This document shows, piece after piece, positions 6,546 through 13,841 of a stretch of DNA of 32,696 bases. How positions within the stretch are numbered: position 1 is the first letter of the stretch; every line of letters starts with the position of its first letter. The translations under genes were made by a program, and so were the position numbers. The notes beneath the pieces were generated by a model, which saw nothing but the letters and a program-made list of their open reading frames with translations, was not told the origin of the DNA and did no database searches. This DNA comes from a virus: positions 1 to 32,696 of the IMG/VR virus record IMGVR_UViG_3300025276_000108. One strand, written 5' to 3'.

Positions 6546-6967
6546 GTGACTACCGAAACAATCCCTTTAACACAGAATCAGAACTTTTTGATGCTTTAAA
6601 AAATCAATTGCTTCCAGATCTTAAAAAGACGAAAGATAGGTTTTCTAAGTACGATTGCTATTCTAATAAGCACAGAGTCCAAATAGAGCTTAAGTGTCGC
6701 AAGTCTCATTACAGCAGACTAGTTATAGAAAAGCTAAAATATGAAGGTCTTTTAGAAAGAAGCAAAGCTTCTGGAGTTGATCCTGTTTACATAAATTCGA
6801 CACCATTTGGCGTTTGGGCATTTAGGTTGAACGATATTGATGAGCCTGAATGGAGAGGTAAAAAGATGCCTAAAGAGACTGACTTTAACGATACCTTTAT
6901 GATAACCAAGCAGGTAGGTTTTTACGACATAAATAAGGGGACAAACATCACTAGTTTCTTTCAATAA
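6542..6967 (+). CDS. Putative small PD-(D/E)XK nuclease
   Basis: Start overlaps the glycosyltransferase stop as ATGA. The 141-aa product has a helix with ESELFDALKNQLLPDL (12-27), then KYDCYSNKHRVQIELKCR (36-53), then a helix with VIEKLKYEGLLE (61-72) and a strand/strand pair PVYINSTPFGVWAFRLN. The arrangement of Glu12 or Glu14, Asp38, Glu49-x-Lys51 followed by helix and strands fits a minimal restriction-endonuclease-like core, in which Asp38 and Glu49 bind metal and Lys51 completes the site. A role in DNA processing or host DNA degradation would fit the module. The assignment is by motif only and could be wrong. It is the last gene before the terminator at 7014. Confidence 0.6.
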   Translation: MSDYRNNPFNTESELFDALKNQLLPDLKKTKDRFSKYDCYSNKHRVQIELKCRKSHYSRLVIEKLKYEGLLERSKASGVDPVYINSTPFGVWAFRLNDIDEPEWRGKKMPKETDFNDTFMITKQVGFYDINKGTNITSFFQ

Positions 6968-7013
6968 AATCACAGCTATCTACGGTAAAATACTATGTAG
7001 TAAATTCGTGTTC

Positions 7014-7048
7014 ACCTCTACAAAGCGTAGGGGTTTTACTTTTTTATT
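7014..7048 (+). terminator. Intrinsic terminator ending the plus-strand replication operon
   Basis: ACCTCTAC (7014-7021) pairs with GTAGGGGT (7027-7034), with one G-T wobble, around a five-base AAAGC loop and runs into TTTACTTTTTTATT. It lies 46 bases after the putative nuclease stop. The opposite strand has no T-tract on the exit side, so it should act only on plus-strand transcription. The gap 6968-7057 holds nothing else recognisable. Confidence 0.8.
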
Positions 7049-7057
7049 ATTCCTAAA

Positions 7058-7162
7058 ATGGCTAAAGACCCCTTTGATTCGTGGTTAGAAGATCTTACAC
7101 AAAAAGAACAACCTACTTGTAATATTGATAACCCAGATGATTGTGAAACTTGTGGTTCTTAG
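7058..7162 (+). CDS. Cys-containing microprotein (34 aa)
   Basis: A 34-codon frame starting nine bases after the terminator T-tract. The product is acidic and ends with three Cys in a pattern C-x6-C-x-x-C (TCNIDNPDDCETCGS), which might bind a metal but lacks the fourth ligand of a zinc ribbon. Its TAG (7160-7162) interlocks with the TAA of the minus-strand spanin-like gene (complement of 7159-7161), so the two transcripts converge on the same four bases. No family is recognised. Since it lies beyond the terminator, its expression would need read-through. The tidy fit in the gap and the compositional pattern support it, but its small size leaves doubt. Confidence 0.45.
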   Translation: MAKDPFDSWLEDLTQKEQPTCNIDNPDDCETCGS

Positions 7163-7596
7163 GCGTGCTGAAATAGTCTCTTAAACAATCCCAAGAAGAA
7201 CATAAGTATTAATAAAAGGAACGAACCAAAGTAAAGCTTGTGGTACCATTTCTCTCTCTCCTGGTAAACAATCTTCTCGAAAGGTACATTGACTGTCCTT
7301 ACTATAGTATCAGACTCACAGCCGCCATCTATTATTAGAGTGTCATAGCTCCGCGTAATCTTTACTCGGAAGTTGTTCTTTACGATCTCTACTGTATCTA
7401 TCTTTGAGATGGTTATCGTATCCAATACAGTAGTGGACTTTGTCACAACCGTGTCCGTTACAATCACTGTGTCCTGAACTAAGATCGTTGGGTCTTTTTG
7501 TATCGCTCTCTTGAGATGCCATTGGGTAGAGCAACTTGTGAATCCCGCTAGTAATAAAACTACTAGAAGAATTAAACTTAGTGTGGAACATTTCAT
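7159..7596 (-). CDS. Lipoprotein with C-terminal membrane segment: unimolecular spanin candidate
   Basis: The 145-aa product has an N-terminal signal (LSLILLVVLLLAGFTSC) with a probable lipidated Cys22 (F-T-S-C, a loose lipobox acceptable in Bacteroidota), a Thr/Val/Asp-rich beta-strand periplasmic region (about 35-112; TVIVTDTVV, TVLDTITISK) and a transmembrane segment GSFLLLILMFFLGLF (124-138) with a basic tail. An outer-membrane lipid anchor plus an inner-membrane anchor on a beta-rich ectodomain is the topology of unimolecular spanins such as T1 gp11 (of similar length), which fuse inner and outer membranes at lysis. The upstream neighbours are a coiled-coil membrane protein and a holin, and the start overlaps the upstream stop (ATGA). 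It could instead be an o-spanin partner of the 102-aa protein. Confidence 0.65.
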   Translation of the reverse strand: MKCSTLSLILLVVLLLAGFTSCSTQWHLKRAIQKDPTILVQDTVIVTDTVVTKSTTVLDTITISKIDTVEIVKNNFRVKITRSYDTLIIDGGCESDTIVRTVNVPFEKIVYQEREKWYHKLYFGSFLLLILMFFLGLFKRLFQHA

Positions 7597-7901
7597 CGTC
7601 TAGAGCTTTCAAATAATCGTGATTCCATACGATTCATTTGCTGTTTGATTTCTGATATATCTTCTTTTGTTTCTAAGATAGCGTTATCAATTATCTCTGT
7701 CTGTAATCTGAATTCATCAGCTGTTACTGGAGGAACTGGTTCTGTCATAGCAATCTCTATATCACGCTTCAGCATTCCATAACCAGACGCTGCCATTGCC
7801 GCAGTAAGACCTATAGCTATAAGCGACTTGATACTAATACCAAGAACTCTATCTTCTCCAAACGAATCTAATCTATCTATGGGTGATCTGGGTTTACTCA
7901 T
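7593..7901 (-). CDS. Single-span membrane protein with coiled coil (lysis cassette)
   Basis: The 102-aa product has a short charged N-terminus, one hydrophobic segment SIKSLIAIGLTAAMAASGYG (23-42) and a soluble heptad-rich tail (DNAILETKEDISEIKQQMN and onward) that should form a coiled coil. It overlaps the holin gene upstream and the spanin-like gene downstream, each by ATGA, so the three are translated together. An N-terminal membrane anchor with a periplasmic coiled coil is the layout of i-spanins (Rz-like), which would pair with the lipoprotein next door; an anti-holin or holin accessory role is the alternative. No sequence family is recognised. Confidence 0.65.
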   Translation of the reverse strand: MSKPRSPIDRLDSFGEDRVLGISIKSLIAIGLTAAMAASGYGMLKRDIEIAMTEPVPPVTADEFRLQTEIIDNAILETKEDISEIKQQMNRMESRLFESSRR

Positions 7902-8125
7902 TTCTTTCCTGCAAACTTTTCTAATCCAGATATACCGAATGATCCGAGTGTAACTAACAAGAAAGAATTGTAGATGAACTCATTAACTACTAGGTCTTTA
8001 CCAACCCAACCAGTTATGACATCAGCCATAATAACGAATGACATTACAGCAAAAGAAAGGAATCCAATAATGGTTTTCTCATTCCAATCGTTGCTATCTT
8101 TAAAGATCTCTAGGAATTTTTTCAT
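7898..8125 (-). CDS. Probable holin (two membrane segments)
   Basis: A 75-aa protein with a charged amphipathic N-terminus (MKKFLEIFKDSNDWNEK), two predicted transmembrane helices (IIGFLSFAVMSFVIMADVI, about 19-37, and FIYNSFLLVTLGSFGISGL, about 50-68) and a short basic C-terminus (EKFAGKK). Size, number of spans and tail charge fit a class II-like phage holin, which forms lesions in the inner membrane to time lysis. It is the first gene of the lysis cassette, following a 60-base gap after the 1884-aa internal virion gene (8126-8185) in which no clear promoter was found. No endolysin gene is adjacent. Confidence 0.7.
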   Translation of the reverse strand: MKKFLEIFKDSNDWNEKTIIGFLSFAVMSFVIMADVITGWVGKDLVVNEFIYNSFLLVTLGSFGISGLEKFAGKK

Positions 8126-8185
8126 ACGACAAAGTTCGTGTATTTTAAATAAGATAACTAGCGTGAACTCAACTACAGTAGGGTA

Positions 8186-11100
8186 TTACTTTATGTCTTC
8201 TATGTCGAATTTCTTAAACGACTTTTTAAATCTTAACATCTGAGCTTTTTCTAAGTTCTCTAAATACTCTTGACGCTCTGCATTTTCTGTTCTGTCTTTT
8301 AACTTTCTGATCTTTCTTAATCTAGAAGAAACATCTTTACTAATGTACTTCATTCGAGATACAGAAATCTTATCTTTTTTATTTAGCTGTCCGCTTTCAG
8401 CCTCTTTAGTCAATTGATTTATTAGCATTACATTATTGTAGTATTCAGAACGATCTTGATAGTCATTTGTTTGCCCCATAAATATTCTATAGAAAGGAAT
8501 CTCTCTTGCTTCAGGCAATTCTCCTTCAGTAACTTTTCTTAATGATCTTTGGGTTCTTCCAATTGTTTTTCCAGCACCTCCTGTAAACCATTCAAAAACA
8601 AAACCCATTTTGTCTGGGTTAAGATCAATAGCACCAGGTCTAAATTCAGATCCTCCACTAGCTTTATTTAATGCTTTAGTCCAAGATTCAAGATTTTTAA
8701 ACCTATCCCTTCCTAACTCAGAAGCTGGTCTTGGTGTTTTAGACCAAGGGTTTTCTTCACTATATATAGTTCTTCCAAAAAAGTTTTCGTTGGCAATTAA
8801 GCTGATAATTGGCTGACCAAGAGTAGGTGCTAATACTTTAAATATATAAGCTGTAGCATCTGACCCATATGAAGGAAAGTTTAAAGGAGAAAATGATCCA
8901 AGTGATGCAGTAAATATATCCCCTAGAACTTCACCTTTATCTGTAATTCCTTGATTAGCGTTCATCAAAGAATTTCCTATCACATAAAAAACATTAAGAC
9001 CATAAGGGAGTGGGACCTTAACGTAATCACCCTTTTTTTTACTTAAAGGATTCATAATAATAAGATTTCTTTCACGAACAAATTCAGGTATCTTAGAATA
9101 ATAAGACTCACCGTCATCATCATCTTCACTCATCGATTCATTAATGATAGACATAACCCCACCAAACACCGCTAATCCTGCGGCAAGCTTTTGTGAGTTA
9201 GTAACTTTAAGTTGTTTCTTACCTGTCTTTTCATTGAATTCAAACTGTGGCTTTAATGTTTTTACCAATCTATTGGTTCCTTGAATAGAAGCGTTAAAGA
9301 AAAGATACAAAGAGTTAATAGTAGTACCGTATTCACCACTCCTATTAAAGTTTACAGTTAATTCTTTAGCTAATTCAGCGGCCTTTTCTCTAGATACTCC
9401 AGCTTCACGAGCTTCTATATAAGAAGAAAGACGGATTCCATTTTCTACAGATGTGTTTACCCTTTCCGCAAAATCTTTGGCCGCTTTTATACTGCTTTCT
9501 TTATTCCCTTCAACAAGATTTTTTATGTTAGATTTAAACTCTTCAGGAGACCTAGAATAAAACCATTCTGTCTTACCACCATCCGCAACAAACTCCGTAT
9601 AGTATTTTTCTTTGGTATTTAAATCCTTAGTTTTTTTACCTTCCACATTATATATAGCTTTAATAGAAGGAAGAACCCCAGAAAGAACTTTACCTGCTAG
9701 TCCTTTAACTTTTGCTTCATTGAGAACACCACCCTTATTTGTCTCTTCACCTACAAGGTTAAATAAACCAGCTTGTATATCTCTAGCAAAGTTTCTAAAT
9801 ATAAACTCAGGATCATATGTAGTTATCATTGAGCTTAAAAATCTATTTAAACCAGCCACATATCTAATGATGGGTTTCATATCACCTGGGTCAAACACGG
9901 TAGTTCCCTTCATTGTTTCTGCCATTCTTGGGTCTGAGAACTGTATGAATTTACTTTCCCCATTTATCATAACCCTTAATACCCCGCTATCTTTTTCATT
10001 AGACTGAGCATTAAAACTACTAAGTTGTTCTTTGTTTTTTGGTTCTAAAACTGACCAAACACTTTCACCATCAGCACCAACTATAGGGTTTTCTTTAACT
10101 AAATTAAATAACCTTTGAAGAACTTTATTTTTATTTCCTTCAATAATAGTATTCTGAAGATTGTTTATAGACTCACTAACAGCATCTCCTGATTCACTTT
10201 CCCTTCCCTTAGCTTCTCTCTGATTAAAAACCTTAAATCCTCTACCAGACTGAGTTCGTACTATTTTATTCTCTTTAAGATTAGCAAACCCTGATAACGG
10301 AATGTAATTAGGATACTCTATAGCCCATTGAGATACCTGCTCTTGGCTTACCAAGCCAGTCTTAACTAATATATCTCTTCTTGCTTTATTTATATCTTGA
10401 ATAGATTCAATTGCATCTCTAATCTTTTTATCTGCATTTTTAAGATTAGGACTTTGAGCTTGCTCCTTAGTGAAGCCCAACTCTTTTTCAAGAATTTCTT
10501 GAGCTTTTTTATCGGACATACCTGATCCTTCTGTGTTTACGTTCTTGCTGTTTTTTGTTTTTTCAAGTATACTTTTATTTCTATCTTGAGCAAAGAAAGC
10601 TGTGGCAATTTGATCTATTTGATCTAAAGTTTTACCGCTTTTTTTAATAGCTTCAGCCGTTGCTATTTCCAAGGGATTTATAATCTTTTTTAACTGATCC
10701 TGAACCTTACCATCTAAAGTAGACAGAGCGTTTTTAAAATCAGAACTCAAGCTCAAACGCCCTACAGATTCTAAGACTTTATTTTGAAGTTGAATTATAT
10801 CTTCATATTTATCTATGACGCTTCTTCTAAATATACTTAAGTATTCAGCGTATTTACCTTTCTTCTCCAGCGTTATAACAGCTCCAGGAGTTTGAGGAGT
10901 AGTTACAGTACCATCTTCAGCAACAGTAGTTTCTTTAACTTGAGTTGTGCTTGCAGGTGTAGGTGTAGGCTTTTTGCTTATAGCTCTTCTTTTCTTAGGA
11001 GATTTCTTTTTCTTTGGTTTTCTTTTTCGTTTTACTTGATTTATATTATCTGAAATAAATTTGTCATATTTAACCTTATCTACTGTGGATCCCTGTTTCC

Positions 11101-13840
11101 TTATGTATTTAATACCATCATCAATTGCTTGAGCTAAAGACTTACCTGCTAGATAAGCAGCTCTAACAACTTTTAAAGAGTTGTTAGCCATAAATAAAGG
11201 TATACCTAGTGTTGCGTCATATGCGTTTCCTCTTGTTGAAGTAACCCTTATCGCTGCATCAAGAAATTCTATTATTAAATCTTTTGTATTGCTTGATTCA
11301 TCTGATTCTGTTAACTCAATTTTTCTTTTATACAAAGACTCCAAGCGTTTTAAATCTGAATCAAGAGCAGTCGTTTTACTAGTAGTAGATTTATCTAAAT
11401 CCTCTTTTATTAATTTTTCATATTCCTTTATGTTGTTATCGGCTTCTTGTATGAGCCTATTTTCTGTTTCAGTTTTTTCTTTTTTAAACTCATTTATAGC
11501 TTGCTGTCTAGATTTTTCATCTTTTATTCCAACTAGTTTCCCATCTTCTCTCATTTTAGAGACAGTGAATGAGCCATCTTTCTTTTTAACTACTTGAAAT
11601 ATATTTTCTTTAACTTGAACTAAATCTTTATTCTTTTCTTCAGAAGCCATTTCTTCTAAAAAGAGAGCCTCTGCTTCCTTAAGGTCTCTATCTCCTTGTT
11701 TCTTTAAAGCATTAAGCTCCTTCTCTGTTTTATTTAATTCTTTTAATTGTTTTGAATCTCTTTCTTCAGTAATTACTTTAACTTCTTTCTTTATTCTAAC
11801 GGGCCGTTCTTGTTGACTTTTTTTTATTTTTTTATATTCACCTAATTTTTCGGCTAATGCGTCTGTCCCAGAATTTACGGATAATGGCCCTTCGATTATT
11901 TCAATACCTTTTTCTGAAACTAAATCTACTTGATCATTACCTTGCTCGTCTTTTACTTGACCAATTTCTATTATCTCATCTTCCGTTTCAAATACAATTG
12001 TATTTTCATTTTCACTGTCTATTTTTATAACACCTTCTTTGTTTTCAAAAATCCCTAGTTGATTTATGTTTGCTGTTAACCTTTCTCTTTCTATCTTCTC
12101 TTCTTGCTGTGCTTTATTTTCTGAATCTTGTTTTTTTTGAGCTTTATTTTCTCTTTCGATTTCATTAAAGGAAGATCTAGCTTCTGTATTTAATTTTTTC
12201 TGCTCTTTCTCTGTTTGATTAGTTTCTTTTTGTTGCAGATTTTTTTCCCTAGCTGCCTGTTTTATTCTTTCTGTGGCTGTAGGTTCTGGTGGAAAAATAA
12301 TAGATTTAATTTCATCCATTAAAGCAATAGACTTTTGCTTTTGATATTCTCCAGGAGCACTTAATCTTAGTTTGTACTCTCTAGCTAATGTCTGTACATT
12401 TTCAAATTCAGTAAGACTCAAACTTAAAATCCTTTCCTTAAGCTTACTTTTAATTTCGTTTATACCTGATTGTAATTTTTTAAATTCCCCATCAAGAAGT
12501 TCCTTTTTAGTTTCTTCAGGTACATTAGGTGAATTTAAATTATTTTTAGTTTCTGATATTTCTTTATTTAAAGATTGATATTTTTTATCATCAGATAAAA
12601 TTTCTGTAGAGAAATCCTCAGCAAAAGAAACAATTTCATCAGAAAGCTCTTCTCTCTGCTCATCAGAAAGCCTATCTTCAGGAGAAGCATTTTTATTTTC
12701 TTCGTTAATTTTATTGTTTAAATCAACAATAGTTTGTTCAGAACCAGAAGGTTCTCCTTCTTGTTTTCTAGACTTAACGTATTCAGCTAAAATACTTGGA
12801 GATGCAGGTGCTAGTTCTGCAAAACTTTCTAAAAGAATATCTCTTACATCTATTTCATCACCCGATATAACCTGACCTGAAAGTTCACCTGATCCACCTA
12901 ACAAGGATTGAGCTCCCAATTCTGCAAGGACTGCCTTTCTTTTCACAGCGGAGGGTAGTGCTTCACCTATTTTTAAACCTAGTGATTTTCTAGAACTTTT
13001 TGCAACAGCACCAGCAATTTTACCACCTGATCCACCAGATACAGCATCAAATAAAGCGATAGGTATGCCTCTTTTGTTTGCATACAATCTTGCTTTTTCC
13101 ATAATGCTAGGGTTACTAAATGCATTAGATAAAGCTTCTTCATTAGTAGTATCAACGCCAGCTTCTTGAAGAGATGACATTACAGCATTAGCATACTCTA
13201 TGGCGTAAGAAGTACCTCCAGCCAATCCCGCAAAACCTCCTGAAACACCGCCTACAACTGACCCTATTGCTGTACCTATTGGTCCTCCAATAGAACCTGC
13301 CACAGCCCCTATTCCCTTACCACTAGCAGCCCCGACAGCAGCTTCTGTTAATGCAGATGGAGCAGCAACACCCATACTGATAAATGACTGAGGAACTGTC
13401 CTTAAAACATCTAAAGCAAAACCACCAATAAGGCTATCGCTGTAAAGAACATCTCCTTCTTTAGGTTGGTTTTCTTGAAGGATTCTATTATAATATGAAA
13501 TTTTTTCAAAGTCTGTAGATCCTTTGTCTATTAATTTAGCGAGTATTCCAGAAGCGACACCTGAGTTTATAACCTTTTGAATCTCATTAGGGTCATCTGA
13601 AATCCATCTTGATTCAAATTCATCATCATCACTCCCCCCTAAAACAACTTCCTCTTCAACAACATCATATCCTTTATATGAAGGCTCTTGTACTTGAGTT
13701 TGGGTACTTAAATATTCTTCAGCTTTAAACAATTGGTCTTCTGTAAACCTATCATCAGACCTTAAGTAGTCTAATACATTTTCAGGAGTGTCAACCTGTG
13801 ATGCTTCCTGAAGCTTTTCGAAGAACTCTTCATCTTCCAT
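8186..13840 (-). CDS. Giant internal virion / DNA-ejection protein (1884 aa) with polyvalent-protein domains
   Basis: The longest gene in the window. After an acidic N-terminus there is a hydrophobic Gly/Ala-rich zone (about 155-212; GAVAGSIGGPIGTAIGSVVG) resembling glycine-zipper membrane-inserting sequence. Residues about 360-900 are highly charged coiled coil broken by two small beta-like modules (about 597-652 and 738-787). A basic KRKRKPKKKKSPKKRR patch comes before about residue 970. Residues about 1325-1365 (RFLSSMITTYDPEFIFRNFA) resemble LPD38, a domain of phage polyvalent and ejection proteins. The size and place, last of three large genes after the tail protein and before lysis, recall T7 gp16-type internal core proteins injected with the DNA. 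No lysozyme or polymerase motif was found in it. Enzymatic function cannot be assigned. Confidence 0.75.
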   Translation of the reverse strand: MEDEEFFEKLQEASQVDTPENVLDYLRSDDRFTEDQLFKAEEYLSTQTQVQEPSYKGYDVVEEEVVLGGSDDDEFESRWISDDPNEIQKVINSGVASGILAKLIDKGSTDFEKISYYNRILQENQPKEGDVLYSDSLIGGFALDVLRTVPQSFISMGVAAPSALTEAAVGAASGKGIGAVAGSIGGPIGTAIGSVVGGVSGGFAGLAGGTSYAIEYANAVMSSLQEAGVDTTNEEALSNAFSNPSIMEKARLYANKRGIPIALFDAVSGGSGGKIAGAVAKSSRKSLGLKIGEALPSAVKRKAVLAELGAQSLLGGSGELSGQVISGDEIDVRDILLESFAELAPASPSILAEYVKSRKQEGEPSGSEQTIVDLNNKINEENKNASPEDRLSDEQREELSDEIVSFAEDFSTEILSDDKKYQSLNKEISETKNNLNSPNVPEETKKELLDGEFKKLQSGINEIKSKLKERILSLSLTEFENVQTLAREYKLRLSAPGEYQKQKSIALMDEIKSIIFPPEPTATERIKQAAREKNLQQKETNQTEKEQKKLNTEARSSFNEIERENKAQKKQDSENKAQQEEKIERERLTANINQLGIFENKEGVIKIDSENENTIVFETEDEIIEIGQVKDEQGNDQVDLVSEKGIEIIEGPLSVNSGTDALAEKLGEYKKIKKSQQERPVRIKKEVKVITEERDSKQLKELNKTEKELNALKKQGDRDLKEAEALFLEEMASEEKNKDLVQVKENIFQVVKKKDGSFTVSKMREDGKLVGIKDEKSRQQAINEFKKEKTETENRLIQEADNNIKEYEKLIKEDLDKSTTSKTTALDSDLKRLESLYKRKIELTESDESSNTKDLIIEFLDAAIRVTSTRGNAYDATLGIPLFMANNSLKVVRAAYLAGKSLAQAIDDGIKYIRKQGSTVDKVKYDKFISDNINQVKRKRKPKKKKSPKKRRAISKKPTPTPASTTQVKETTVAEDGTVTTPQTPGAVITLEKKGKYAEYLSIFRRSVIDKYEDIIQLQNKVLESVGRLSLSSDFKNALSTLDGKVQDQLKKIINPLEIATAEAIKKSGKTLDQIDQIATAFFAQDRNKSILEKTKNSKNVNTEGSGMSDKKAQEILEKELGFTKEQAQSPNLKNADKKIRDAIESIQDINKARRDILVKTGLVSQEQVSQWAIEYPNYIPLSGFANLKENKIVRTQSGRGFKVFNQREAKGRESESGDAVSESINNLQNTIIEGNKNKVLQRLFNLVKENPIVGADGESVWSVLEPKNKEQLSSFNAQSNEKDSGVLRVMINGESKFIQFSDPRMAETMKGTTVFDPGDMKPIIRYVAGLNRFLSSMITTYDPEFIFRNFARDIQAGLFNLVGEETNKGGVLNEAKVKGLAGKVLSGVLPSIKAIYNVEGKKTKDLNTKEKYYTEFVADGGKTEWFYSRSPEEFKSNIKNLVEGNKESSIKAAKDFAERVNTSVENGIRLSSYIEAREAGVSREKAAELAKELTVNFNRSGEYGTTINSLYLFFNASIQGTNRLVKTLKPQFEFNEKTGKKQLKVTNSQKLAAGLAVFGGVMSIINESMSEDDDDGESYYSKIPEFVRERNLIIMNPLSKKKGDYVKVPLPYGLNVFYVIGNSLMNANQGITDKGEVLGDIFTASLGSFSPLNFPSYGSDATAYIFKVLAPTLGQPIISLIANENFFGRTIYSEENPWSKTPRPASELGRDRFKNLESWTKALNKASGGSEFRPGAIDLNPDKMGFVFEWFTGGAGKTIGRTQRSLRKVTEGELPEAREIPFYRIFMGQTNDYQDRSEYYNNVMLINQLTKEAESGQLNKKDKISVSRMKYISKDVSSRLRKIRKLKDRTENAERQEYLENLEKAQMLRFKKSFKKFDIEDIK

Positions 13841-13841
13841 A

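Noticed and set aside
6968-7057. A tRNA or other RNA gene in the gap between operons
   Set aside because: No cloverleaf or conserved T-arm pattern could be folded; the gap is explained by the terminator hairpin.
7343-7612. An 89-codon minus-strand frame over the spanin-like gene
   Set aside because: It competes with a frame that has a signal peptide, lipobox and C-terminal membrane helix and starts in an ATGA overlap; the alternative has no such features.
8126-8185. A promoter in the 60-base gap before the holin
   Set aside because: The best match (GAACTTTG) lacks the leading TA and no TTG lies at a suitable distance.
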